A stretch of 13,892 bases of DNA from an uncultured Coriobacteriaceae bacterium (GCA_900551595.1 URWR01000027.1:1-13892), one strand, 5' to 3'; counted from the stretch's first letter, positions 1 through 7,142 are shown. Numbers and translations: made by a program. Notes: generated from the letters alone by a model not told the origin.

Positions 1-84
1 GCACTTGCGAAGCGGCTGTCCAAGACTTTTTCTATGCCACGCGGGGAAGTTTACGATCGAATTGTTTCCGTTTCGGCAGGCTAG
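1..84 (+). CDS. rsmI: RsmI C-terminal fragment (16S rRNA 2'-O-methyltransferase), partial
   Basis: The frame is open from the first base of the window to a TAG at 82-84 and encodes the last 27 residues of a protein cut by the window edge. The residues include LAKRLSKTF followed by MPRGEVYDRIV. This resembles the short C-terminal helical segment of RsmI, where a lysine-rich helix is followed by a P-R/K-x-E-V/L-Y turn. RsmI 2'-O-methylates C1402 of 16S rRNA, and its gene is a frequent upstream neighbour of metG in Gram-positive bacteria and Actinobacteria. The stop lies 100 nt before metG. The call rests on 27 residues and synteny, because no catalytic motif is inside the window; another protein with a similar end cannot be excluded. 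Confidence 0.6.
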   Translation, partial: ALAKRLSKTFSMPRGEVYDRIVSVSAG

Positions 85-118
85 TTTGTCTGGGTCATAA
101 AAGAGGTCCTTGCTGCGG

Positions 119-154
119 TACAATGGCCCCTGCGACTGTGTTTGTGCGTCGCAG
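119..154 (+). promoter_or_regulatory. Possible metG promoter -10 and 5' leader hairpin
   Basis: TACAAT at 119-124 matches the sigma-70 -10 consensus at five of six positions. No good -35 hexamer is visible at 16-18 nt spacing. Initiation about 7 nt downstream would place the 5' end near 131. The sequence there forms a perfect 7-bp hairpin, CTGCGAC (130-136) with GTCGCAG (148-154) and an 11-nt loop. The leader to the metG start would be about 54 nt, too short for a T-box. The hairpin may stabilise the 5' end. Evidence for the promoter is modest. Confidence 0.3.
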
Positions 155-184
155 AGCAAGATTCGTACCTCAGAGGAGCTTCCT

Positions 185-1795
185 ATGGCAGATAAGCCGT
201 CGTATTTCATTACTACGCCCATTTACTATGTCAATGCTGCGCCTCATCTTGGCACAGCGTACTGCACTATTCTCGCTGATGTGCAGGCACGTTTCCGCCG
301 TGCCGCTGGTTACGATGTGAAGTTCCTCACGGGCATGGATGAGCATGGCGAGAAGGTCGCGGAGGCAGCGGCCGCCCATGACATGACTCCACAGGAATGG
401 TGTGACTCCCAGGCACCGCTTTTCACCAACCTGTGGGATACCCTCGAGATTTCGAATGATGACTTTATTCGCACTACAGAGGCACGTCAGCATCATGCCG
501 TTCAGTATCTCTGGGAGCGTATGCGCGAGTCTGGTTATCTTTACAAGGGCTCCTATGATGGTTGGTATTGTGTTCCAGAGGAGACCTACTTTACCGAGAC
601 ACAGGTAGAGAAGGCAGATGAAGAGCGTGGCACCAAGGGTGAGCATCTCTGCCCCGACTGCGGTCGTCCACTTGAGCGTGTTCAGGAAGAGTCCTGGTTC
701 TTTAAGCTCTCTGCCTTCCAAGATCGTTTGCTCAAGCTCTATGAAGAGCATCCTGAGTTTGTGCAGCCTACTTTCCGTATGAACGAGGTGCGGAGCTTTG
801 TTTCGGGTGGCCTGCAGGATTTGTCGGTCAGCCGTACAACGTTTGACTGGGGTATTCCAGTTCCTTTTGATGATGGCCATGTCACCTACGTGTGGTTTGA
901 TGCTCTGCTCAACTATATGACTGCTGTGGGCTATAGCTGCGATGACGAAGATTCTCGTAAAGAGTTTGCTTATCGTTGGCCTGCACAGTGCCATGTGGTG
1001 GGCAAAGACATCATCCGCTTCCATTGTGTTATCTGGCCTGCCATGCTCATGGCCATTCAAGAGGCTCTTCCCGAGAGTGTGTTTGTCCACGGCTTCCTTA
1101 CCGTGCGCAATGCTGAGACGGGCAAGGCTGAGAAGATGAGCAAATCGCGTGGCAATGCCATTGCGCCCCAGGATGTTATCGATCTTCTGGGTGTTGAAGG
1201 CTATCGCTATTACTTCATGACCGACGTTACGCATGGCGAAGACTCAGCAATTTCTTTTGAGCGTATGGAGCAGGTTTACAATGCCGATCTGGCCAACAGC
1301 TGGGGCAATCTCGTCAGTCGCTCTCTCAATATGAGCGCTAAATACTTTGATGGCAAGACGCCGGTTTTGCCAGAGGATTGGGCAGAGAAGGACGGCGTGC
1401 TCAAGCGCGTTGCTGAGGGTATGTATGCTCGTTACGCCGAGCGCATGGAGGCCTTTGATTATGCGGGTGCCAAAGATGTGGTAATGGAACTTATCCATGC
1501 CGCTAACCACTACATTGAGGATTCTGCACCTTGGGCGGTGGCAAAAGATCCTGAGCGTGCTGGCGAACTTGTAGAAATTATCTCAAGTCTGCTTGAGTCG
1601 ATTCGCATTTCTGCACACCTGCTTGCTCCCTTTATGCCGACCACCTCTGCTGAGGTTTTGCGTCGCATGTCACTGGAGCAGGAAGTGAATACACAGAATC
1701 TTGCTGCTCAATGCGTGTGGGGCGGTCTCGCATCGGGTGTTGCGGTAACAAAGGGCGAGGCGCTGTTCCCGCGCTTGGCAACCGAGAAGCGCTAG
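185..1795 (+). CDS. metG: Methionyl-tRNA synthetase (MetRS)
   Basis: This class I synthetase charges tRNA-Met with methionine using ATP in the cytoplasm. The start at 185 (MADKPS) is chosen because GAGGAG at 173-178 lies 6 nt upstream; a longer frame from 110 would add 25 residues unlike the family. The HIGH-type signature is PHLGTAY (residues 20-26), and KMSKS is at 317-321. The connective-peptide zinc knuckle has Cys129, Cys156 and Cys159, but Glu132 stands where Bacillus-type enzymes have the second Cys. At 536 residues the protein ends after the anticodon-binding helical domain and lacks the C-terminal EMAP/Arc1p-like tRNA-binding domain of roughly 650-residue MetRS enzymes. rsmA follows after 4 nt, so the two are likely co-transcribed. 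Confidence 0.97.
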   Translation: MADKPSYFITTPIYYVNAAPHLGTAYCTILADVQARFRRAAGYDVKFLTGMDEHGEKVAEAAAAHDMTPQEWCDSQAPLFTNLWDTLEISNDDFIRTTEARQHHAVQYLWERMRESGYLYKGSYDGWYCVPEETYFTETQVEKADEERGTKGEHLCPDCGRPLERVQEESWFFKLSAFQDRLLKLYEEHPEFVQPTFRMNEVRSFVSGGLQDLSVSRTTFDWGIPVPFDDGHVTYVWFDALLNYMTAVGYSCDDEDSRKEFAYRWPAQCHVVGKDIIRFHCVIWPAMLMAIQEALPESVFVHGFLTVRNAETGKAEKMSKSRGNAIAPQDVIDLLGVEGYRYYFMTDVTHGEDSAISFERMEQVYNADLANSWGNLVSRSLNMSAKYFDGKTPVLPEDWAEKDGVLKRVAEGMYARYAERMEAFDYAGAKDVVMELIHAANHYIEDSAPWAVAKDPERAGELVEIISSLLESIRISAHLLAPFMPTTSAEVLRRMSLEQEVNTQNLAAQCVWGGLASGVAVTKGEALFPRLATEKR

Positions 1796-1799
1796 CGGT

Positions 1800-2660
1800 A
1801 TGACAGGTTCTCCTCTGGCAAATCCTGGTGCTACGCGCGCAACCCTTGAGGCATATGGACTTGCCACCAAGCATCGTTTGGGTCAAAACTTCTTGATTTC
1901 CAATGCGGTTATCGAGAAGATCATGGATCTTGCTGCGCTTTCTCATGATGAGCACGTTATAGAAGTGGGGCCGGGGATAGGTACACTCACCTTGGCCCTT
2001 CTTGCCGATGCAGGCAGGGTTACCTCTATAGAGATGGATCAAACGCTGGAGCCTGTTCTGTCCTCAATTGCTGCAGCACACCCATCGTTTACCTACATCA
2101 TGGGCGATGCTCTGCGCATAGATGTGACGGCTTTGGCTGATGCACCCGAGGCGTTTGTTTCCAATTTGCCGTATAACGTGGCAGCCACTCTCATTCTGGC
2201 ATATATGCAAACCATTCCATCGCTTAAGCGCTGTGTGGTGATGGTTCAGTCTGAAGTTGCCGATCGTATCTGTGCATGTCCTGGCACAAAAACCTACGGT
2301 GCCTATACGGCCAAGCTGGCGTTATATGGCAAGGTTACAGGACGTTTTGCGGTGGGAGCACATAATTTTATGCCGCCTCCTCATGTGGAATCTGCGGTGG
2401 TGCGTATAGACCGTGCGCCGCTGGCACCTTCACTCACGCCTGAGGAGCTCAAAGCTTGTGCACGCGTAATTGATGCAGCGTTTGCACAGCGTCGCAAGAC
2501 TATTCGTAACTCAATGCTGTCATCGGGGTTTGCTGCCGAGGCTCTTGATGAGGCTTTTTCAAAGCTTGCGTTTGATCCTCGACGTCGAGCCGAGACATGC
2601 TCTCCTGAGGAGTTTGTTGAGCTTACGCAGGTACTGAAAGACTGTGGGGGAGTGTCTTAA
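1800..2660 (+). CDS. rsmA: 16S rRNA (adenine1518/1519-N6) dimethyltransferase RsmA/KsgA
   Basis: RsmA dimethylates two adjacent adenines in helix 45 of 16S rRNA late in 30S assembly, using S-adenosylmethionine. The family signatures are in order: HRLGQNFL at residues 25-32; the SAM-binding loop VIEVGPGIGTLT at 53-64; the acidic SIEMD that follows; the catalytic motif IV NLPY at 122-125; and MPPPHVESAVV from 191. The length of 286 residues is normal. The ATG lies 4 nt after the metG stop with only a weak purine run (GAGAAG) upstream, which suggests translational coupling to metG. In Bacilli rnmV usually precedes this gene; no rnmV is present here, and tatD follows rather than precedes. Loss of KsgA is the classic route to kasugamycin resistance. 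Confidence 0.96.
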   Translation: MTGSPLANPGATRATLEAYGLATKHRLGQNFLISNAVIEKIMDLAALSHDEHVIEVGPGIGTLTLALLADAGRVTSIEMDQTLEPVLSSIAAAHPSFTYIMGDALRIDVTALADAPEAFVSNLPYNVAATLILAYMQTIPSLKRCVVMVQSEVADRICACPGTKTYGAYTAKLALYGKVTGRFAVGAHNFMPPPHVESAVVRIDRAPLAPSLTPEELKACARVIDAAFAQRRKTIRNSMLSSGFAAEALDEAFSKLAFDPRRRAETCSPEEFVELTQVLKDCGGVS

Positions 2661-3707
2661 GTGTCGCGCAGCAAGGCTTCATATGAATTTACGCCCACTC
2701 TGGATATGCCTGTTGCACCAGACAATGCTCTCTTTCACAACAAGAAAGGTGAGATTGTTCCTGTGCCAGTTGCGCTTGCACCTCTGGCAGATACGCATGG
2801 GCATCTCACTTCTTCTCACGGTATAGATGCAGCGTGTGCCATTTGTCGCGCGGCACTTGCGGGCGTTCGTCTGCTTGTTGTGCCTATAGATCCGGTGGAT
2901 GATTTGTCGCGCGGTCGCTGGGCAACAGCTCAAGAGGTACTTTCGTGGCTTGATGGTGTGATTGACACAGCGGCTGCACTGTTAGATGTGTGTGCTCAGA
3001 GAGGACTTGAACCTCCTGTTTTTGCCGGTTGGTCTGACGCGCCCAATCTTCTCGATTCCATCTATATTGTGGCGGGTGCTCACCCGTATGGCGCCGCCGA
3101 TCTTGATAGGAATGCTCTGCGTGAGCTTGAGGTTTTGCTCAAGAGTCCACGCTGCGTTGGGGTGGGAGAGATTGGCATCGACTTTGGGCCGTATAACAGC
3201 TTGGATGCTGACGTACAGCGCAAAGCTTTTGAGCAGCAGCTGCATATTGCCTGTGAGCACAATCTCCCGGTAGAGCTGCATGTGCGCAATGCAAAAGAAG
3301 ATGATAAACGCGCTGCTCACGCTCTCGTTGCTGAGGTACTTGAAGCGCAGGGTATGCCGCAGGCTGGATGCGATCTGCATTGTTTTACCGAGAATCCCGC
3401 AATCGTGAATACGTTTTCTCAGCTGGGTTGTCATATGGCATTTGGTGGGGCTGCTACGTTTGCTTCTTCCGATGAGATTCGTGATGCTGTGGCAGCTTGT
3501 CCTCAGGAGTTGCTTCTGAGTGAGACGGATAGCCCCTATATGGCGCCGGTGCCTCTTCGAGGACAAACGTGCGAGCCAGCCATGGTTGCATGTAATACTG
3601 CGTGCATTGCCCAGGTGCGCTCTGAACGTTTAGGTGAAACAAAACAGGATACATATACGTCAGTGTGGAAAAACGCCTGTTCATTTTTTGGTATCGGGCG
3701 TAGCTAG
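2661..3707 (+). CDS. tatD: TatD family metal-dependent hydrolase (deoxyribonuclease type)
   Basis: TatD-family proteins are TIM-barrel two-metal hydrolases acting as 3'-5' DNA exonucleases or related hydrolases. All metal-ligand motifs are visible: DTHGH at residues 44-48, Glu170 in GEIGID, His207 in ELHVR, His240 in HCF, and Asp290 in SETDSPY, followed by APVPLRG. The usual N-E-P triplet further on reads CEP. The protein has 348 residues against about 260 typical; the excess is about 40 N-terminal residues before the barrel plus an insertion between the first strand and the GEIGID motif. The start is GTG directly after the rsmA stop, with GGGGGAG at 2646-2652 and an 8-nt spacer. Zero-gap spacing implies an operon with rsmA. 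Family assignment is secure; the physiological substrate is unknown. Confidence 0.92.
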   Translation: MSRSKASYEFTPTLDMPVAPDNALFHNKKGEIVPVPVALAPLADTHGHLTSSHGIDAACAICRAALAGVRLLVVPIDPVDDLSRGRWATAQEVLSWLDGVIDTAAALLDVCAQRGLEPPVFAGWSDAPNLLDSIYIVAGAHPYGAADLDRNALRELEVLLKSPRCVGVGEIGIDFGPYNSLDADVQRKAFEQQLHIACEHNLPVELHVRNAKEDDKRAAHALVAEVLEAQGMPQAGCDLHCFTENPAIVNTFSQLGCHMAFGGAATFASSDEIRDAVAACPQELLLSETDSPYMAPVPLRGQTCEPAMVACNTACIAQVRSERLGETKQDTYTSVWKNACSFFGIGRS

Positions 3708-3716
3708 GAGGTGCCC

Positions 3717-4871
3717 ATGGACTCAGAAACCGTAGAGCAGGTTTTGCCCTCAAGCCCAGAAAAACCTCACATCAAACCCTATCGTAAACATTGTTTGCCG
3801 TTGGGATTTCTTGCTTTTATCGGCAGTTATCTTGTGCAATTCCCCGTTGCTTTTGTTATCGCGCTCGTCTCGGTGTTGGCGCTGGGATCTACAGATGCGC
3901 TTGGCTTAGACTGGCTTACTCTCCTGGTGGAGTTCTTCCTTGTGGTCTATACCGTTATAGTGCTGTTTCTCTTGGGAGGCTCAAAGCCATTTAAGTGTCG
4001 TGTTGCAGAGTTTCTCAATGGCCTCAAAGGATCGCTGTACTTTGTTATCCTTGCGCTTTTGCTGGTGGTCTATACCCTTGTGGGGAATTTAGCATCAGAT
4101 GTAGCCCCTACTGCAGACTGGCCAATAGTGCTGATAAAGGTGTTCTTTCTCTGCATTATGGTTGGCATTTATGAGGAAGGTATCTTCCGTGGCGTGTTGC
4201 TTGGCTGCTTGCTTCCTCGTATGGGCAAAAACAAAGCAGGCGTCTTTGGAGCTGTTTTTATCGCCAGTGCAATATTTGGTATTGCCCATGTCTCGTTTAG
4301 CGAAGCGCTTTCGCCTATGGTTTTGTCTCAGCTTGTGCTCAAGTTTCTTCAATCCGGCATGCTTGGTATTTTCTTCTGTGGCTTAGCGGTTTCTACGGGC
4401 AATATTTGGCCAGGAGTTTTCGCCCACGCTTTTTGGGACTTTGCTCTTATGGGTTCGAGTGGCGTTTTTGAAGATCCATTTGAAATTTCATATGTGGATA
4501 CAAGTTCTACTGGTTGGGCGCTTGTTGCCTTTTATGTGGTAATGATCGTTATACAAATCCCTACGGTGATAACCGCAATAATGCGCATAGCAAAATCGGC
4601 TCCTACCTGTGGTTGGCTTGCCTCTGAGCAAACCCCAGAGGCTGGAGTGCATGAGACTTATGGAGCAGTTTCAGCGGGCGGTGTTTCCCAGGTTGATGTT
4701 GTACAGAATGGCTCGTCTCAGACGACACAATTCGATTCACAAGTTGTGCCTCAATCGGTGCCGAATACCTCTGGCTTAGTCTCAACACAAGAAGCAGAAC
4801 CGGGGTCTTCCGCTTGGTATACAAGGCGTTCTCCGGATGCACCACCACCGCCCAAGGGATGGCAAGGCTAG
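3717..4871 (+). CDS. CPBP (CAAX/ABI) family intramembrane metalloprotease
   Basis: The protein belongs to the Rce1-like CPBP glutamic/metallo-protease family. The three active-site motifs are present in membrane segments: EEGIFRG (Glu153, Glu154, Arg158), FGIAH with His191, and FAHAFWD with His237 and Asp241. About eight hydrophobic segments can be seen, roughly at residues 25-55, 62-85, 104-124, 135-165, 175-193, 200-226, 228-248 and 265-290. A polar tail of about 95 residues rich in Ser, Gln and Val follows, ending in PDAPPPPKGWQG. I prefer the ATG at 3717 because AGGAGG at 3706-3711 lies 5 nt upstream; that SD overlaps the tatD stop, and an in-frame GTG at 3711 lies inside it. In bacteria such proteins have been linked to bacteriocin immunity or membrane-protein processing; the substrate is not evident. 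Confidence 0.87.
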   Translation: MDSETVEQVLPSSPEKPHIKPYRKHCLPLGFLAFIGSYLVQFPVAFVIALVSVLALGSTDALGLDWLTLLVEFFLVVYTVIVLFLLGGSKPFKCRVAEFLNGLKGSLYFVILALLLVVYTLVGNLASDVAPTADWPIVLIKVFFLCIMVGIYEEGIFRGVLLGCLLPRMGKNKAGVFGAVFIASAIFGIAHVSFSEALSPMVLSQLVLKFLQSGMLGIFFCGLAVSTGNIWPGVFAHAFWDFALMGSSGVFEDPFEISYVDTSSTGWALVAFYVVMIVIQIPTVITAIMRIAKSAPTCGWLASEQTPEAGVHETYGAVSAGGVSQVDVVQNGSSQTTQFDSQVVPQSVPNTSGLVSTQEAEPGSSAWYTRRSPDAPPPPKGWQG

Positions 4872-4890
4872 TTTCTTGATACACTGACAG

Positions 4891-4924
4891 ACGACCCCTC
4901 TGCGCTCAGGCGTGGAGGGGTCGT
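4891..4924 (+). promoter_or_regulatory. Hairpin containing the comF ribosome binding site
   Basis: ACGACCCCTC (4891-4900) is perfectly complementary to GAGGGGTCGT (4915-4924), a 10-bp stem; the 14-nt loop can add a small CGC/GCG helix. The 3' arm carries most of the comF SD (GGAGGGG, 4914-4920) and ends directly at the ATG at 4925. Folding would therefore hide the SD. It could also be a terminator of the upstream operon, but only a short TTTT follows after a gap, so a role in translation or transcript stability is at least as likely. Confidence 0.6.
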
Positions 4925-5650
4925 ATGGGTTTTACATCTCAGATGAAAGAAATACTCTGGCCAACGCTATGTGCGGGATGCGAGTTGCCAGGGGAAGTGT
5001 TGTGTGCACACTGTCGAGCACAGCTGCCATGGATTTCTCAACTCAGTGCTTGTCCGGTCTGTGGAGCACCCCATGGAGCGCTTGTATGTACCGCGTGTGA
5101 TAACTCGTGGCATGAGTTAAAAGGCGTCGTGTGTGCTACCTCATATGAAGGTATTACCCGTTCGGTAATACATGCATTTAAAGATGAAGGAGAACAACGT
5201 CTCGCTGCGGTGCTTGCAAGTGCAATGGCAACTGCATGGGATGAAGCTTGTATAGTCGCAGCACTTCCTGCTCCTGCTCGTGCAGCCGCGCACACCTGTT
5301 TACCTTCGCCGGATGCCATCTGTTTTGTTCCTGCTACTGAGCGTGCCTATGCGCGTCGAGGCTTTGACCATATGGAGCTTGTGGCGACATTGCTATCCCA
5401 TATGCTGGAGGTGCCCCTGGCAGATGTTTTGCTGCGGTCAAAGGGGAAAGATCAACGCCATTTGGGAGCAGAAGATCGAGCTCAAAACCTCAAACATGCC
5501 GTTTCAGTGGTAGGAAATGTGTTAGGCATGAACCTTCTTCTGGTTGATGATGTGGTTACAACAGGAGCGAGTATGCATGCGTGTGCCCACGCACTGCTTG
5601 CAGCTGGAGCTGCCTCAGTAACAGGCTGTGGTTTTGCTCGGGTGTGGTAG
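4925..5650 (+). CDS. comF: ComF family phosphoribosyltransferase-like protein
   Basis: ComF/ComFC proteins are needed for DNA uptake during natural transformation in several bacteria and combine an N-terminal zinc-binding module with a type I phosphoribosyltransferase fold. Four CxxC pairs are visible at Cys16/19, Cys27/30, Cys43/46 and Cys55/58, as expected for the zinc module. Next come the RAYARRGFDHMELVA motif and the PRPP-binding loop VDDVVTTGAS (Asp208, Asp209, Thr212, Thr213). The length of 241 residues is normal. The start at 4925 is supported by GGAGGGG with a 4-nt spacer, although this SD is inside a hairpin. An in-frame ATG at 4943 has no SD. The helicase partner comFA is not in the window. 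The following RNA and hpf give the comF-RNA-hpf order seen in other Gram-positive genomes. Confidence 0.93.
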   Translation: MGFTSQMKEILWPTLCAGCELPGEVLCAHCRAQLPWISQLSACPVCGAPHGALVCTACDNSWHELKGVVCATSYEGITRSVIHAFKDEGEQRLAAVLASAMATAWDEACIVAALPAPARAAAHTCLPSPDAICFVPATERAYARRGFDHMELVATLLSHMLEVPLADVLLRSKGKDQRHLGAEDRAQNLKHAVSVVGNVLGMNLLLVDDVVTTGASMHACAHALLAAGAASVTGCGFARVW

Positions 5651-5680
5651 TTCGGAGGATATGAGGATACGGAACAATGC

Positions 5681-5689
5681 TGGTATAAT
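5681..5689 (+). promoter_or_regulatory. Extended -10 promoter for the structured RNA
   Basis: TGGTATAAT (5681-5689) is a perfect extended -10 element, TGn followed by the consensus TATAAT. No convincing -35 hexamer lies 17 nt upstream, which is acceptable for extended -10 promoters. Initiation would fall near 5694-5697, just where the complex secondary structure begins and 34-47 nt after the comF stop. This indicates that the RNA has its own promoter. Confidence 0.7.
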
Positions 5690-5695
5690 AACCAC

Positions 5696-5997
5696 GTCTT
5701 TCACCAGGTCTGTGGTTGCGGATGGTAAACGTGCTGTCCAAGTCCATGGCAGACGAGGCCAAAGGGATCCACGTAAGTTCGGACGTGCGCGCCCGAGCGA
5801 TCATGGCTCGTCCTAGAAGTAAGACGCACCGTCCGTACGACTTAAGAGGCATGGGGCCTCGCGGACGAGAGAGTTAGTAGTGCGTGGCATTGCGGTGTCG
5901 CAAGCGAAAGTTCCAGTGCGCGAGTGTGGGGTCAAAGACCAGGTCAGCTGGTAGAAAGATAGGTAGATTTAAGGCGGGGCACCAAAGGGTACCCCTT
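5696..5997 (+). ncRNA. Structured RNA, probable raiA-motif noncoding RNA
   Basis: This gene-free stretch begins just after an extended -10 promoter and is dense in short perfect helices. GTCTTT 5696-5701 can close the structure with AAAGAC 5934-5939. CTGTC 5734-5738 pairs with GGCAG 5748-5752, CACGT 5770-5774 with ACGTG 5783-5787, and CGAGC 5794-5798 with GCTCG 5806-5810. A long helix pairs 5824-5835 with 5862-5867 and 5880-5885 across a 12-nt bulge, capped by GAGGC 5846-5850 with GCCTC 5856-5860. TTGCG 5890-5894 pairs with CGCAA 5899-5903. The core (5696-5952) is about 255 nt. The raiA motif is a large conserved RNA of Firmicutes and Actinobacteria found near raiA/hpf and comF genes, exactly this neighbourhood. 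I found no landmarks of RNase P RNA, tmRNA, SRP RNA or a T-box. The family call rests on synteny, size and structure, not an alignment; the 3' end is uncertain. Confidence 0.72.
5976..5995 (+). terminator. 3' hairpin of the structured RNA, weak terminator candidate
   Basis: GGGG (5976-5979) pairs with CCCC (5992-5995); after one mismatch, ACC (5981-5983) pairs with GGT (5988-5990) around an AAAG loop. No U-tract follows, so it is a poor intrinsic terminator. It could be a 3' domain of the RNA, a processing barrier or an attenuator before the lipoprotein gene, whose start is 8-23 nt further on. Confidence 0.3.
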
Positions 5998-6017
5998 ATG
6001 GGATGGGACGTCTCTTT

Positions 6018-7025
6018 ATGGGTTGTTTTAGACGCGTTCGACAGACCCTTGTTGTATTGGCAACCTCGGTTGCTTGTGTGCTTGCCTTAACAGGCTGTGG
6101 CCCGTTTGCTTCTTCTCCTGGTGTTGAAGAGGCTTCACGTGAGGCTGCTGAGAGTCTAACGCCTGTCGTTTCTGGCGATGCGCTTGTGCAAGAGGGAACG
6201 CTCACAGTAGGTGTGGATACGAGCACGGTTAATGCTCCATACTTTATTTTGGGTGATGATTCCACGCTCTCCGGCATGGATGTTGATCTTGCCAGTGCAT
6301 TGGCACAGCAACTTGGCTTGCAGGTTCGCTTTGTGTCGATTGACGATCCTGAAACTGCCTTGGGCACTACCTGCGATGTGATATTTGAAGCTGAAGATGG
6401 CGATATTGCCGACGCTACGGTTGTAGGCTCCTCTTCTCAGAGTTCCGTGGCACTTTTCCATCGTGGTGAAGCCGGATCCGTAACCCTTGATGACGTGAAC
6501 GGTAAAACAGTTGGTGTTCAAGAGGGCTCTGTTTCGCAGGGCGTTTTGGAGAACTCCAACCTTTCTGTAACCGCACGTACCTATTCCAATCTTAACGAGG
6601 CATTTAATGCTCTTGAGGCGGGAACACTCGACTACGTACTGTGCGATGCTTACTCAGGGGCATATCTGGCTGTTTCCTATGGGGACATAACCTTTGCAGG
6701 CAATTTGGACGTGCCGGTCACCCGTGGTGTTGCTGTTTTACAGAGCAATACCGAGCTGGCACAAGCTGTGTCCAGCGCTATGCAAACCATGTCAGAAAGT
6801 GGTATTACCAGCCTTGCACGTGTTCGGTGGGTAGGCACGCTGCCTGATCTCACATCCGATACTGTTGTCTCTGGTGTGGTTATAAGTGAAAACAACCATG
6901 CCACCACCAACGAAAGCACAACTGGTGAAGGTGATATGTCAACAGATTCTGGTGAGACCTTCGAGAACGATTCCACACCAATGGATGGTTCGACAGCTGG
7001 CTCCAACGCCGCCACGCTTGAGTAG
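6018..7025 (+). CDS. Family-3 solute-binding lipoprotein (amino-acid ABC transporter type)
   Basis: The N-terminus has a basic FRRVRQ segment, a hydrophobic core and the lipobox LTGC at residues 24-27, so the mature protein should be lipid-anchored at Cys27 outside the membrane. The rest resembles family-3 solute-binding proteins that deliver amino acids to ABC importers: GTLTVGVDTS, then LSGMDVDLASALAQQLGLQVRF, VNGKTVGVQEGS and EAGTLDYVLCDAY. The usual TPER-type segment, with the arginine that binds the ligand carboxylate, is replaced by EDGDIADATVVG. A Ser/Thr- and acid-rich tail of about 50 residues ends the protein. No permease or ATPase gene is nearby, so it is an orphan receptor here. 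The ATG at 6018 is preferred because a purine-rich GGGATGGGA lies upstream and the signal peptide length is normal; an in-frame ATG at 6003 has only pyrimidines upstream. Confidence 0.85.
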   Translation: MGCFRRVRQTLVVLATSVACVLALTGCGPFASSPGVEEASREAAESLTPVVSGDALVQEGTLTVGVDTSTVNAPYFILGDDSTLSGMDVDLASALAQQLGLQVRFVSIDDPETALGTTCDVIFEAEDGDIADATVVGSSSQSSVALFHRGEAGSVTLDDVNGKTVGVQEGSVSQGVLENSNLSVTARTYSNLNEAFNALEAGTLDYVLCDAYSGAYLAVSYGDITFAGNLDVPVTRGVAVLQSNTELAQAVSSAMQTMSESGITSLARVRWVGTLPDLTSDTVVSGVVISENNHATTNESTTGEGDMSTDSGETFENDSTPMDGSTAGSNAATLE

Positions 7026-7039
7026 CGGTGCTCGGACCG

Positions 7040-7069
7040 TTCGGGCGGCGTTATGAGCATCGGCCCGAA
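7040..7069 (+). promoter_or_regulatory. Hairpin after the lipoprotein gene
   Basis: TTCGGGC (7040-7046) pairs perfectly with GCCCGAA (7063-7069) around a 16-nt loop, 15 nt after the lipoprotein stop. No U-tract follows, so it is a doubtful terminator. It could instead protect the 3' end of the lipoprotein message or be part of the hpf leader. No convincing promoter is visible in the 163 nt between the two genes. Confidence 0.35.
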
Positions 7070-7142
7070 GAGTCGTGCATCCTACGGATTCATCCATACT
7101 TGCAGGCGAAAGATTGGGTATCAGTCTCATAAGATTTAAGCA

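Noticed and set aside
85..184. T-box or SAM riboswitch before metG
   Set aside because: The gap is only 100 nt with one small hairpin; no T-box sequence or specifier-loop layout is present, and it is too short.
170..1234. 354-codon open frame on the minus strand opposite metG
   Set aside because: It lies wholly antisense to a clear MetRS gene, has no recognisable domain and no SD-start arrangement that stands out. It is explained by the codon composition of metG.
5651..6002. Whether the comF-lipoprotein gap is RNase P RNA, tmRNA, SRP RNA, 6S RNA or a small protein gene
   Set aside because: The conserved RNase P GAGGAAAGUCC-type block and the tmRNA ends (tRNA-like CCA end, tag frame) are absent, and I see no SRP or 6S landmarks. 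The short open frames (5628-5816, 5884-6090) have no good SD and run through strong helices.
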